Shown here in pieces: positions 1 through 13,740 of a DNA stretch of 64,000 bases. The stretch is from Panax quinquefolius (lineage: Eukaryota > Streptophyta > Magnoliopsida > Apiales > Araliaceae). The stretch lies in the NCBI GenBank assembly GCA_020205615.1, contig CM035168.1, forward strand, positions 124,072,795 to 124,136,794, written 5' to 3'. Position numbers and translations under genes: made by a program. Numbering within the stretch: the stretch's first letter is position 1; each line of letters opens with the position of its first letter. Below the pieces are notes generated by a model, which made no database searches, was not told the DNA's origin, and saw only the letters and a list, made by a program, of their open reading frames with translations.

Positions 1-519
1 TGGCAGTTATGCTTATGCTTGAGTATTCCAGTTCTTGAATGCTTGAGTTGACAATTTTATTTGGTTTTGTTTGGCAAGAATATCTGTGTGCTGTTGTTCA
101 TAATATCAGATGCTATAACCATATGTTGTTCATAATATCAGACGCTATAACCGTTTGATTTGGATGACAAAAAACTTATGGACTCTTCAACTATCGCACT
201 GTGATTTTGTGCTTGAACTTAGTACACCAATCCCTGTCATGCCACAATCCTCAAACTTGCAGGATTGGATGTATGAATATAGCGTAAATTTTATGGAAGT
301 TTTGTTTAGTCCGTAAAATGTGCACTTTTCGTTAAGTGCACCATATGGATCCATATATTTTTCAAATTCGCATTAAAATAATTTGTGGATGAACACTACA
401 TGAATGTTACAGAATGTATATTCTTTTTTCTCTATTAGTGGTCTTGATAGTTTAATATTTATGCTGTTATGATGACTATTCTTCAGAAATGTAATTTGTT
501 GTTCGTCTATGCGGCGCAG
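1..519 (+). other. Intron of the TM9SF gene
   Basis: No coding exon is seen before the splice acceptor at 517-519, so this stretch is read as an intron of the TM9SF gene whose first exon (start codon and signal peptide) lies left of the window. It holds a small direct duplication: a unit of about 30 bases (gttgttcataatatcaga then gctataacc) near 92-121 is repeated at about 124-151. Nothing else is recognisable. Confidence 0.6.
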
Positions 520-2788
520 GGGGACCTTCTGAATGTGAAAGTGAACAAATTAGCTTCCACAAAAACACAGCTCCCTTACTCCTATTATACTCTCCCATTT
601 TGTAAGCCAAAGACCATAGTGGACAGTGCAGAGAATCTTGGGGAGGTTCTTCGTGGTGATCGTATTGAGAACTCCCCTTATGAGGTCAGCTATTTTTCTT
701 AGATGATTTCATGATAATTTTGCTATTTACTTTGTTTGGATATGGAGTTTTTCAATGCTTTTCTATTACAGTTCAAAATGCGAGAACCACAGATGTGCAA
801 TATTTTGTGTCGTGTAACACTTAATGGAAAAACAGCCAAGGAATTTAAGGAAAAGATTGAAGACGAGTACCGAGTGAACATGTGAGACTCCTTTTTGGGA
901 AATTCACTTGAATTTCTACACATTTTAATCTGCAAAGAGTCTCTTGTCTAAGCACCTGTCTTAACGTTTCCTTGTGAACATGCAGGATTTTGGATAATCT
1001 TCCCCTGGTTGTTCCGGTACGTAGGCTAGATCAGGAGTCTTCCTTTGTCTATCAGCATGGCTTTCTTGTTGGTTTCAAAGGACAATATGCTGGAGTAAGT
1101 ATCAAGGCCTCTGACATATGAATTCAGCAATATCAAATTATTGGACCTTATACGTCTATAAAATAATGTGCAGAGCAAGGATGAGAAGTATTTTATCAAT
1201 AACCACTTAACATTCACTGTCAAGTATCACAAGGATATACAAACAGACTCTGCAAGGATTGTAGGATTTGAAGTCAAACCTTTCAGGTGATATGTTGTAC
1301 TATTTTCAACGTGTTTGATATTATTCTCACTTCGTGGAAGTTTATGCCTATTTGATTATATTTTATTTCTTTTGGTGGGTCCAGTGTTAAGCATGAATAC
1401 GAAGGTGGATGGAATGAGAAGACACACTTAACAACATGTGATCCCCATGCAAAACGTACAGTTTCCAGTTCTGAATCTCCTCAAGAGGTTGAAGACAAGA
1501 AGGAAATCATCTTTACATATGATGTTGAGTTTGAGGTAAGTTCTAATATCTATAAAATACACTCCCGTTTATTGTTGAAAGTTGGGCTCATAAAGTTCCT
1601 TTATCTCCTTCCCCTTATACCAACTTGCAGCCAAGTGATATCAAGTGGGCATCTAGATGGGATAGTTATCTTCTGATGACTGATGACCAAATTCACTGGT
1701 TTTCAATTGTCAATTCTTTGATGATTGTTCTTTTCCTTTCGGGAATGGTGGCTATGATCATGTTGCGGACACTCTATCGTGACATTTCCAAGTATAACCA
1801 GTTAGAGACCCAGGAAGAAGCCCAAGAAGAGACAGGATGGAAACTGGTTCACGGGGATGTTTTCAGGCCTCCAATGAACTCAGATTTGCTATGTGTTTAT
1901 GTTGGGACAGGTGTTCAATTTTTTGGAATGATACTAGTCGCTATGATCTTTGCCGTTCTTGGGTTCTTATCTCCTTCAAACCGAGGTGGGCTGATGACAG
2001 CTCTACTTCTACTCTGGGTCTTCATGGGCCTTTTTGCTGGGTATGCCTCAGCTCGTCTCTATAAGACGTTCAAGGGAACAGAATGGAAAAAAATCACGCT
2101 CCAAACGGCTTTCATGTTTCCTGCGATTGCATTTGCCATATTTTTCTTATTGAATGCTCTAATTTGGGGTGAGAAATCCTCAGGGGCTGTGCCATTTGGT
2201 ACCATGTTTGCATTGGTATTCTTGTGGTTTGGAATCTCAGTTCCACTTGTCTTTGTGGGTAGTTATGTTGGGTTTAAGAAGCCTGCGATTGAGGATCCTG
2301 TGAAAACTAATAAGATTCCAAGGCAGATACCTGAACAAGCCTGGTACATGCACCCGGTCTTTTCTATCTTGATTGGTGGAATACTTCCCTTTGGCGCCGT
2401 ATTCATCGAGCTCTTTTTCATCCTCACCTCGATTTGGTTGCAGCAGTTCTATTACATTTTTGGATTCCTATTTCTTGTGTTCCTTATCCTAATTGTCACT
2501 TGTGCTGAGATCACAATCGTGCTATGCTATTTCCAGCTATGCAGTGAGGACTACCTTTGGTGGTGGAGATCCTATCTTACATCAGGTTCTTCAGCACTAT
2601 ATCTTTTCCTCTACGCAGCATTCTACTTCTTCACAAAGCTCAATATCACGAAGCCGGTGTCTGGCATGTTGTACTTTGGTTACATGTTGATTGCTTCGTA
2701 TGCTTTCTTTGTGCTCACTGGTACAATTGGGTTTTATGCATGTTTCTGGTTCACAAGGCTCGTCTATTCATCAGTGAAAATTGACTAA
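520..2788 (+). CDS. Transmembrane 9 superfamily (EMP70) protein, 5'-truncated by the window edge
   Basis: Six exons are read: 520-684, 772-881, 986-1094, 1174-1286, 1385-1535 and 1631-2788. All have GT-AG borders and compatible phase, giving 601 residues. Plant TM9SF proteins are about 640-660 residues, so only the short N-terminal exon is missing. The lumenal half holds family-typical text such as [17 protein letters not shown] and [17 protein letters not shown]. The last, intronless exon encodes about nine hydrophobic spans, as in the family. The protein ends in VKID, a KXD-type C-terminal signal that in plant EMP70 proteins binds COPI and holds the protein in the Golgi. Resemblance is to the plant TMN7-10 / TM9SF4 side of the family (from memory of family sequences, not a search). 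The reading frame shows no lesion. It converges on the channel gene that starts at 4311 on the other strand. Confidence 0.93.
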
Positions 2789-4310
2789 TTGATTACTGAG
2801 GTAAATGATTTTTTTTTTTTAATTTTCTTATTATCGAGGATGCACAACTTCTCTCATGATTGAGCATCCAAACTGTAGGCCACCCTTTCATAATTGTCCC
2901 ATGGATAATTAATATAGAAATTGTTTTGTAAACTTGTCAATGAAGGACCTTGAAATTAGTTTTCCTTGTCCTTCTAAATTTTCATTTTCCCACGGTTCTG
3001 TTCTGTATTGAGATATTTGAAGAGAATTGAGAAAGAATTTCAAGAAATTTTTGAATGCTTAAAAGCTTCCCTGCCAAGAATGACAGAGGCATCATTTTGT
3101 ATGTATGAAGCTTTGAAATTGTTGACAAAGGTTTGCTTGTTGGCACAAAATTACTGAAAATTTAGTACTTACAAGTTGGTTAGTTATTAGTGTGTTTTGA
3201 AGACAGTTCTTGTGTTCTTATAGATCACAATTTAAGTCTCGCTGACTGCCTTTCCAAGTTTCCAGGGTAAAGCAGAGATGGAAACATGATATTGTTTCAC
3301 AAGGGCCAGTTTCTACGATGGGTTTTAAAATTTGTGATGTCAGGAATCTGCAACTAATTCATGGTGATGTTTTCCTCTAATACGGTAAAATTGTAACATA
3401 AAAAGTGATAAAACCTTTGCCTGGAATTTCCATATCCTTTATTCTATGTTTTTAGTCTGGGATCATATACTTGTAACTTTCTACGTAGGATAATGGTTTT
3501 AAATTTTTTGTTTCAAAAGTGTTTTAAATGACGGGACATTATGTATGAACGAAGTATTATTGGTCTTCCCACATCATTTGAAACAAAACTACCATTCTAA
3601 TTTAGTTAAACTACCATGTAATGTAATGTGTATAAACTTGCAAAGTTCAGGGCAGGTCTTGTTCCGTCAACTTGTTTTTGATAATTTAGCCTTAATGCTA
3701 GTCCCTGCAATTTATTTGTAAATGTTACCTTTCCCTTCTTTAAAAGTAGCAAACGAAGGAGTTGTGTTATAGTGGACGATTGCAGAATCTAATATTGCAT
3801 ATACTGGAGTGGAAATGGGACAAGCATCTTGTACCTCAAATCCTTGTGCTAGTGAGTCTTGCGTGTTTGTGCAACAGTTGTGTACAAGTGGAGTGGTACA
3901 ACTTTTACATTTTTGCTACAATTTACCAACCAGATTTTATGTAAAATTCTCTTTCAACAAATCTGAAATCCAAGCTAATTCAGTAAAATATAATTTTATT
4001 GCCAGTCTGCAAACTTCTGTATTAGTGAATCCAAATATTCTGCTATCATACTATGTTTAAAGTCCAAGCTAAAATTTGTCATATTTTAAAGATTTTTCGG
4101 CCTAAGGCCTAAAACCTATCACTACTTGCACCGGTGTAAAGATACCTCTAATTCCAAACATTGCAAAATAAGATGAATACAAAATCAACAACAATACGAG
4201 AATAAAATGTTGCTTTTGTTGCAGCAAGCCACAACACTGCTATGTTACCTTTTTACCCTTACAGTATAAACAATCTTATCATCCATTCCAAGTGTTTGTC
4301 AAACGATCAG
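2789..4310. other. Convergent intergenic spacer with two 3' UTRs
   Basis: AT-rich DNA between two converging genes. The first few hundred bases should be the 3' UTR of the TM9SF gene and the bases just below 4311 the 3' UTR of the channel gene. The short open frames at 3762-4060 show no protein-like character. No repeat or RNA gene is recognised. Confidence 0.6.
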
Positions 4311-7300
4311 TTAATCAGCATCTGCACTGAAATCAGGCTCTGGAGGCTTTTGTAGTTTCACCAATTCCCTAGCACTCTTAAGATTTCGATTCCGATGGAC
4401 CCCACGAAGAGCATTTGCAGCAAATCTAGAGGCTAAGAAGGTGGCACCAAGGCTATATGAACCTCCACCAGCATTGCTGCTGGCTCCAGCCAACCCTTCT
4501 TCTTCTTCTTTCCGTCGAAGCTCCAAAATTTTCCTTTTGGAATAACGCCGCCAAGCTGCTTGGATAAAGCAAGCAGCCCAAGTCCTCCACTGCTGTGAAT
4601 AGAAGCGAAACGTGTGCTGAACCTGTCTACTGTGAAGCCGCCTGAACTGACTGGCCACAAATTTCAACTCATCGGCCGTTAAAGCAAAAGCTTCAACCTC
4701 CGTCAGAGCCTTAACTGTCCTAGTAGACGATGGCAGGTTAATACCAGATTTTGGGTCCAGTGCCCAGGTTAGAAGCTCCTCTCCACAGAAATCCCCATCT
4801 TTTAGCAAACTACGGTTGAAAAAACCGCTTCTCCCTCCATCAGTGGTGACACTCTCCAGGCGGCCACGAATTATGAATAGCATCTCATCAACTGGATCTC
4901 CTTCTCGAACTATGTATGTACTCTCTGTGTACAGACATGGTTTCAGCCGCTCACAAATTGCATCGAGCAACCTCTCATCCATATTCTCAAACAGAGGAAC
5001 CTGCAAAAGAGTTGGCACAGATTATGATTGGCAAGGGGAAATGTCACAAGCATCAGTTTGATTAAATTGGAGTAAGATGGAAGAATTGGAGAGAATGTAG
5101 AGTCGCATGAGACATCCTTAAAATGCAATGGCTTAAAATGCAATGGCATATTGAAGGGTTAATAGATCAATACGTGAACTCTTACCCACTCACTTAACTA
5201 CTTGAAATAATGCATAAATGAAAATTATTAAAGCACACACAAGATAAAGTGGGAACTCTTGCTTGTAGCTTGGAAGACAAAAAATAATGTGCCGGAGAGT
5301 AGGGGGTGGGGGTGGGGGTGGGGGTGGGGGTGGAGGGGGGGTTATGATAAATTTCTCAAATAATCAACTTTTAGGGTGTTTGAAAATGTATGTTAAGTAT
5401 TCATATGTCAAAAGATTAGAATGCATGTAGTTCAAAATTTGGATATTGTTCACAATGTGTTTCGGAAGAACATTGGAAAGGGGTGGGGAGTGTTAACAGG
5501 AATTATTTCAATTTTCACATGACCATCCTCAACTCTTTGGGTATTTGGAAAGGGGATTTTTTCATAGCAATTTTATGGCAACGATAAGTTTACTCGAGTG
5601 TAATTAGGTATAGTTTTGGCATAACAGTAACAGAACCCCATAGAAGGGCCTCTGAACTAATGTCAATTGGGCAGACAAACATTTGGAAAGGTCAGATGCA
5701 AACAAGGCACAAAATATAAGAATATAGATCTAATAAAATTACCCTCTTCACCAAAGCCAGACAAAGATGGCGTTTTATGTCCCTTCTCAGATCCTTAGGA
5801 AGACCATGAACCAAATTCTCTTCGTCCACTCCACGGGTTTCCAACCACTTGTACTGATCATAGCGTCTAACCCGTTCTCGAAGATCTTGTGGGAGCAAGC
5901 GATGATGCATCCACTGCTCCGAGTCACGCCTTTTAACCCTCATCTCTTCAAGTCGAATAGTAAGAGACTGAAGATATGTCTGTTATAATAAACAAACCAA
6001 AAGAAGGTGAGCACTAATTCATTGGCAATCTGCTTCACATACTAGATGTCCTAAACATGGCTATTCTTACAACAATTATCAACCCCTTATGAAACTTGTA
6101 CTTTGTTAAGCTCACGGTTGAATTAGGTACCTTGTTTGTGAGTCAAGCACATCACCTATACTTGTTTTGGCAAGAGATAGGGTCCAATACATAACTCATA
6201 GTTAGATATAATACTGGTATTGAACTCTAATTAAGAGTGTAGATTGATTTTACACAGCACTCAGGCTCCAATAAACCTCATTTCTAACATGAATGACAAG
6301 GTTCTTCCCCCCCACCCCCCCCTTATTTGGGATGGTGGATTGAAAATGACTGAGTCCAGAAACAAGGTTTATTACACTAGTTGCATTCTTGATCCTATCA
6401 CATTCATCCTTAAACATATTCAATTTGATAAATGATAAAAGTTCTCATAGAAAATTTAAACAGAAGAAGTTCCTCAAAGAAGCAAAATAGTGGAAACTGA
6501 AATCAGGGGAGAACATATAAAATAAGGCAGAACTGTCCTTGTACAACAGCATAATAAGAAGAGGAAACAGGAAGAACAGGATGCAAATCCAGAAAATGTA
6601 GGTAATACAGACAAAAGGTAACTATCGAACCAACATGTAGAAATTTATGTGACAGCAGGGTCTTGCCAAAAAAAAACTCCCAACTGTCATATTGCCCATT
6701 TGATCCAGAAGTCTCATCTAAACTAGTTCTGCTAAAAAAGAATTAACCATAAAGATCATGAACCTCCAAAATCATATGGTTAAATCGACAAGGAATTTCA
6801 TTGTCTGTTCAGTTTCTCCCTTGTACAGAAACTACTAAGAATCTTTTTTTACAGAGAATTTCTGGCAGGCTTCATATAACACACCTTGAAGTGGCATCTG
6901 GTCATATCATGCCAGTCTGAAGGAGGGCAAAGGTGATCTTTAACTACTGGTTTAAAAACCCCTCATGCACTGGTCAAATTCAGGTTACCTATAGAGAAGT
7001 CATCAGCATTTAATTGCATTCTATGGAAGGGATCTCTAACATAGGATGGGGATTCAATTAATGTGCACTAATTTTTAAAAAAGAATTTCTAAAAATTTGG
7101 AGCATCTACCAAATGAGAAAAAGAGCAGTAATACAAATACATGCAGCGAAACATTCATATCAAACAAATGGAAAACTAACTATGAGTAGTACTACATCAC
7201 TGAATGGCCATGTAAAAACTATTTTAGTCCATGTAACTAATTCATGTTAACATTTTGAACCATCAATCCTGGAAGCACCACTGAGAGAGCCAAGCTAATA

Positions 7301-10300
7301 GCTTGGGTCCATACAATAAGCAACCATTACTACAATGACGACCACCTGATCCCAAAGTCTCTCCCTGATTAGAGTTGAGGGATTGCACTTACAAGTTTCA
7401 AAGTTAACCACAAATGTGAGATCATACCAAAAAAAGTACAAAAAAGGCATACAAAAAAGAGGAAAAAGAAAATAATCTTGGTTTAAAAGGCTTTGACAAT
7501 TATACAACACTATTCGTAACAGTTTTGAATTACCTGCATGTTTCCAATCAATAGTGCAAAGAGAATGAGGCCAAATATGGCTAATGCAATAGAAAATATG
7601 GACTCCCCAGGATAAGTGCTGGTTTGAAGTCCTTGGCCAAGTGTACTGCAGGGGAAAAAAGAGAGAGTTACCAAATGCTTAATTGTTCAGAATTCAAGCA
7701 TGGATCATATACTATCAACAGGATCATATACTATCAACTAGGCACTGGAAGTTATTTGGAATGCCTAAACAACTATCACTGACACAGAAATGATATGGAA
7801 GAGCTAGCTTTTATGGTTTTTCATGGCAATGGACATTATCATCCATGCAACTTGCAATAAGTAACAAATTAATTATTTCATTTCTTTTGAGTTCACTTTT
7901 TCCAAATAGTTTTGAAACACTAAGAAACAGTAAAGACAATTTTAGGTTTCTTTTAGCAACTTGCAACCAGATTAACATTTATACCATTTCCTATAACCAG
8001 TAAATGTGAACATAATTTATACATTGGCAACATATATCTAACCATACAGAGACATCCCCTAGGAGTATCATCAAGTATTATCCAATTATAATCATAACTT
8101 CATATAGAAATACCAATGCCTTCAATGCCTGCAGAAAACATTGCAAAAAAGGAAATAAAAAGAAGCAGAGGAAGAAGAGGAGCAGTACTACAAATAGACA
8201 TGGCATCAATTAGTTCGATTTTGCTCTCATTTCTGATGATAGATTTGCCCAAAAAATTACGTTTTAACTTGCTTTATTTGTAGTATTTTACTGACTGAAC
8301 AATACCACTTACAAAAATTGATTGATATAGTTAGTATGCAGACTACTTAACATCTTTCCATTAAATATTGCCAGTCTGCCACTTAGAGATGCATTAGAAG
8401 TTCTGATGAGTAATTATATCAGAAAAACATAATTAAAGCTCAATTGATAGCATTCAACAATAATTTGATGAGGTAAAGAGGAGCATACAGATAGCATGTT
8501 CACCCCTGCCAATTATATAAAGATCACTCATATTCATATGCATGCACATGAACAAATTTTAGTAAAACAACAAACAAGACAAGCTGTGTAATTAAAATGG
8601 AATAAAAACAAAATGAACAAAAACATGTGTAAAAGGTTACCTCAAATTCTGCAGCCCCCACCACAGGCAGTAACAGTACTTGGAAAGGAATTTTTTGGAA
8701 TAAACAATTCTAGATGACAAAGCCTGCTCGAATATTCCAAAATCAAATGGTTTAGGTTCAACATCTACAGCACATTTTGATTGTAGAACTGACTCACTAC
8801 TGTTGCGCCAGATATCATAAGATTCAGAATCCTGAAAGCTCTGGTTGCCGCAATACAAGAAATTTGTTTTACATTTTCCACTATCTTTACAAGCTCTCTG
8901 CCAGCATGTGTCATATCGTTCTACGGATAACACGTACCAAAAAGCCCCAACAAACTACGAAGAACCCATCCAGTGATTAAAAAAACAAATATCTGTAACA
9001 TGTAGTTAATGACAGCACAAAGTATACTAAGACAAATATATAAATAAGAAAAATATAAAAACAAAAGTGGGATTTGAAAATGATACTTTATTATATAAAA
9101 GGAATAAAATTGAATGTCTACAGCAAAGATAGAAAACAACAAAGAAATTGAATGGACTATGCAACAAACTTGCAACAACTCTATAATCTCTTCCTAGTAA
9201 ATTACACAAATGTGCTCTTCCAATAAAACGATAATCACATGACCTTATACCATCCTCTCCATCTGAAGAATAAAAGTACATTAATGACTGTCATCTTAGT
9301 ATCTTTCTAGATAGCATATGCTGTAGGGCAAGAAAAACAGCCGGTTACTGTCAGTCGCTTGATTGAACACCACATATTCTTCTTTTCCTTTCCCGTCTTA
9401 ATACCATGCAAAAAGAATAGCATTAGGTTACTCAAATATTCATCACAGCGTGGACATATTTGGTACTGATTATGTTCAGATACCATTATAGCAACTGGCA
9501 ACTCAGTCCGAATTATGAAACTCAGCCGGAACAAGAATTTAAGCGAGACTGTGTTTTTTTTCAGTACATCATACGCAGAACAACATATCCCAACCCTGTC
9601 TGAAACCCAAGTCCTTCCCTGTTTGGGTGGCAATGATACTACTTGAGCTTAACAGTTAACAGTCTCTGGTATCATCAATTGGTTACTAATTTTTTCCTTT
9701 TCTTTTTGAATCCTTTTATAAGTGATTGGGTCATTTAACTCCAAAAAAAAGAAGAAAAGAATTGAGATTTAGATTGTGAAGATAAAATTCCCATGCTTAA
9801 TGGCTGAATCCATAACGCCTTTAGCTTTGAAATCAATTACTTTCCCCATGTGTGGAGGGTGGGTATGAAGAAGTAACCATTAAGTCTGTAAATCGAGCAC
9901 ATGGAACCATACCTTCCATACTTTAGTGACTCTGTGACCTAAAATTTCTTTAATTCTGTAACTGTTCTTTTGTTTGCTAACTTATTGTGTCACTGTTTCC
10001 CTTTTTATTTTCTATTTTCTTCTTTATTTGTTATTTTTACAAATTCTTTAATTCTTTTAATATGCGCTTCAGATCATTCAATGTTTTTGTCACAGATACA
10101 AGCTTCTAGTAAGTAAACAGTAAGAAAATAGATTTTTCAGTAACCTTCAATCTAGTCTTCCGGTATTATGCTATTAGTTATCATGTATATTTTTACCCCA
10201 AATTTCCGTATGGCTAACTTATCAATGTGTGAAGGATCAATCTAAAAGAAGTAAAATTGGTAGAAAAGGAGAAGAAACTGATAAATCAGCAGCAAAGCAA

Positions 10301-11022
10301 TGCAATGTAGTTATGGCCTCTCACCCTATCTTCCAAATTTGGATATAGCAACAAAATCAACAAAAATACTGGCAGATATCAGCACGCACATAAATTCTGT
10401 TCATATTATTATCATGAGATCACAGTTGACTAACACAAGATAGCATCTGTAAAATTAAATCTAAAAGGGAGGCAGAAGGTTATGGAAACAAGCCCAAATC
10501 AACATCAACATATCTCAAACTTCAGTGGCATGAGATTACAAAGCGTTTAATGACAGGCAACAAATAACCATAATTAGTAAGCAAGGCCTACCAACTTAAA
10601 CAGGTGCTTACATGACTAGCGAGCATGTACAACATTAAATAATATACAGCACCAGCCCATGCAGTTTCAGCAAAGACCCCAGCAGTCCTTTTCAGTTCTG
10701 AAGTTAAGGGCAAGATGCGTACAAACCTAGGGATATATTGAATCAAGATAATACAAAGTAAGGCTTGCTTTGTAGCCAATACATCAGAACCTTTTGATCT
10801 CTGAAGAAATCTCCAGACAACTATCTGCACAAAAATTTGAAGAATATAATTTATTGTATCAAGTATTTCTAGCACGCAACCTCCTGCAAATTTACTACTG
10901 AACTTTGACAAGACCAACATCACTAAACCTCTAATATTTTTTGATATTATTCACCAAAGTTCTCATAGAAGTGATGTTCAGAATATAATGACAAATAAAA
11001 TTGCAATATGCTACAAGTTTCT

Positions 11023-11053
<31 letters not shown>

Positions 11054-12325
11054 CATAGAAGTATCTTTAATCAAGTGTAGTGTCTCAAGAATCAAGGAAG
11101 ACTGGGAATTTCAAAGAAGACTATATCCAAACCTGTGGTACAGGTAGCACTGCTAGAAAATCGATGATAAAATAGCTCTGCAAGTACCTCTTAGCTATTT
11201 GTGCAGGATCAATCACAAGCTCACCTCGTCCAAAAACCCGAGATGAGGGTGCAATGTAAGCCGTTCGGAATTGAAGAACCATGTGAATAAGATAGAAAAC
11301 ATCAATGATTGTACGCATTGTTGTAGCAATGATAGCTAGATTTCGATCAATCCCCAAACATTTGGATGACTCACTAAAAACTGGAAGATAGAAAAACAGT
11401 GGATCTATAGACACTGCCACAATACATGAAATGACAGAGAGTTTATTCCACAACAGGAGGAATTTATCTTGCGGGTCAAATATCTTCTTTTCTGACACTT
11501 TAAGATCTTCCGGAAAAACTGCACGAGAAACACCAAATCCAAGCGATCGACCGATAGACTTAAGTCCTTCAGACCCTTTTCTCATTCCTTTCTTAAAAGA
11601 TTTTGATGGGGAATTAGTTGCATGGCTAGCAAGACCAAAACCCTCAATATTAAACCCACATTTGTTCATTGCAATTGAGGCAGATGGTGATGATAACCTA
11701 GAGTCCAAGTCGTCCAACCTAACAATAAAAGAACACATAAGCACTATAAGGTAAGCTTTAAACTGAAGTATCCCCCCCCCCACCCCCCCACCCCCCACCC
11801 CCCCGCATGCAGGAACACCCCCCACTAAAAACAAAGACACACCCCCAAAGCACATGCAGGAACAAACACAAACACATCAACAAACAAAGTCTACACAGCA
11901 ACAAGAACACACACACACACACACACAGAGAGAGAGAGGAACCATGTATCATTGGAACAAATAAAGCATTAATTGAAACATCAACAGTCCAAAATCTACA
12001 CTAATGCAACAAAAGAACCAAAAGAGAAACTAGTTCTGAAACAATATAAAAAGAATCATTTTTAAGCAAGGATAACTATATATTTTGATTGCTCTTCAAT
12101 CGACAATTTTCAAAAATTACAATAAAAGAAAGATGGTAATATTTTAGCCACCTAAAGCATTAACTGAAAAAGACATATCTTGTTTCAACACTGGATCTTT
12201 GATAATTTTCCACTATAATAACTAATGTTTCATAAATAAATTCACACAAAGAACAAACCAGATTACCTTACAAACTTCTCTCACTGGCCACCAAGATATT
12301 CGGACTTGGAACCACAATTGAACAT
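4311..12325 (-). CDS. Cyclic nucleotide-gated cation channel (plant CNGC, group I type) with an early in-frame TGA
   Basis: Coding exons in transcript order: 12325-12267, 11718-11133, 10824-10612, 8954-8641, 7645-7534, 5979-5743 and 5000-4311. Phases fit at every join and the total is 736 codons, normal for CNGC5/6/9-like channels (about 710-750). In order one sees a cytoplasmic N-terminus, S1-S6, the pore with the plant-type filter in LSTLGQGLQTSTYPGE, the C-linker (LPKDLRRDIKRHLC), the cyclic-nucleotide-binding domain (VREGDPVDEMLFIIRGRLES) and a calmodulin-binding IQ motif (FIQAAWRRYSKR). The family makes tetrameric plasma-membrane channels that carry calcium and other cations. Codon 15 is TGA at 12281-12283, where relatives (from memory) have Arg; the rest is open. 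Met37 in exon 2 is the next in-frame start and would keep all membrane, nucleotide-binding and IQ segments. The large introns carry G-rich and CA/TA repeats. Confidence 0.9.
5302..5341 (+). repeat. (GGGGGT)n G-rich tandem repeat in a CNGC intron
   Basis: About five near-perfect GGGGGT units followed by a run of G, lying in the intron between exons 5743-5979 and 4311-5000. The + strand has at least four G-runs of five, enough for a G-quadruplex. The transcript strand is C-rich. Confidence 0.9.
11022..11052. repeat. (CA)n(TA)n microsatellite in a CNGC intron
   Basis: Simple CA repeat passing into TA repeat, between the exons at 10612-10824 and 11133-11718. Confidence 0.9.
11772..11804. repeat. 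Poly-C runs broken by single A (G-rich on the transcript strand)
   Basis: Four runs of six to ten C separated by single A, in the intron between the first two CNGC coding exons. On the transcribed strand of this - strand gene it reads as G-runs, so a G-quadruplex could form in the pre-mRNA. A (AC)n(AG)n microsatellite lies at about 11908-11938 in the same intron. Confidence 0.9.
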
Positions 12326-13540
12326 TTTGTGTAATCCAACACATAAATACCAACTGCAGGCCAACAGAAAACCATTTCAAAGGTATCAGGTAGTGGGAGG
12401 ATGTCTTCTTTCCTTTTTAAGGCTAGGGCTCTAAATTCTAATTAACCAACTAAGTTCAGAATCATAGAGTGAGAGCAAGCTCAAAGAGTCAAATGTTATT
12501 CACAAATTAAAATTATTATGACTTAGAGTGCAGATCTGAGAAATATAAATGTATAGACAATTTCTGCAGCCACATTTCTTTACATAACAAATTGTATTTA
12601 AGAATATGAGTTATCATATTTAATTCACCAGGTTCACACAACATGAGCAGGTTGACTGCAGATCCTTAGTGATCTAGACGAAACTCAATTAAGATTGCTT
12701 TTACAGTAATCATCAACGTTTGCAGGAATTGATGATTTCAAGATGTCATGCTTTTGTTTATAACTAACACTTACTTAAATACTTCTCGATTTCTCTGCAT
12801 TTTCACTAGGGGAATAATATTGCTGAAAATTGTTTTTACACAAAACAATTATCATAGATTTTGTTCAGCAGCCCGATTGCAGAAAGATGAACTGTTAATG
12901 AGTGAGTTAACAATTATGTTTCTCTACACAATATAAGTAAGCTTTCAGCTCTAAGAAATTCATCACTGATTAAAACATGTATTGCTAATAAAACTATTAT
13001 TTTCTTCTTAATAATTCAGTCACAGCAGCATCTAATCCTATTCTATGTGACTAATGACTTGGTTCTGGAAGTCGAGCAAAAACTTATTCGACAACTAAGA
13101 GCACTACTGCTAGGAATACTACTAACACAGTAATTACCTCAATATACTTTTTTTTGAAAGTACTTCCTCAATATACATCACCACAAGGAAACCTAAAATA
13201 GATCCATTCTCCCTTCATAATCAATGTTTCCATGATTTTCACCAACCAGAAAGAAAAGGGGAAAAAAGATTTCTTTGATTTTGCTTTGACAATCGAATAA
13301 ATTAAGTGATAATCATTGTGTATCAAGAACTGCATGTAGCTAAGCAGCAACAGATAATTAGAATCACAAGTAAAGTAAAAGAAACTCAAATCTAAAGCTC
13401 TCCAATTTCAAACCTCAAATAGAACAAAATACATCAAATTCCAATATTAGGATCGAGAAATAAGAACATATATATATATATATCGACACACATTAGAGTG
13501 AGCGGTAGATTAAAAAGAAGATTAGAGAGCAACGACGTAC

Positions 13541-13740
13541 TGTTGAAGTATTTAGATATCAATCCATGTAACGAAGGGGAGAGAGATGAGTCTCCTCCTC
13601 CAGGTCTACAACAAGAGACTGAAGAGTAACGGAAATTTTCGGTTAAGCGGAGGTGCCATCGTTTCTTCGATTGGAAAGCTAAAGGATCGAGAGAGAATAG
13701 AGGAGCAAAACGAGTTGTTTATAATATACTATAAAATGGA
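13541..13740 (-). promoter_or_regulatory. CNGC 5' UTR exon and core promoter
   Basis: A non-coding first exon fits 13541 to about 13700, with a GTACGT donor just below 13541. A second 5' UTR stretch runs from the acceptor at 12354-12356 to the ATG at 12325. A TATA-like stretch (reading TTTATAGTATATTATAAA on the - strand) lies at about 13719-13736. The exon and promoter are inferred from splice sites and composition only. Confidence 0.45.

Noticed and set aside
723..1223. Minus-strand open frames over the TM9SF exons
   Set aside because: Shadows of the + strand gene.
11431..11754. A 107-codon + strand open frame
   Set aside because: Antisense shadow of the second CNGC coding exon.
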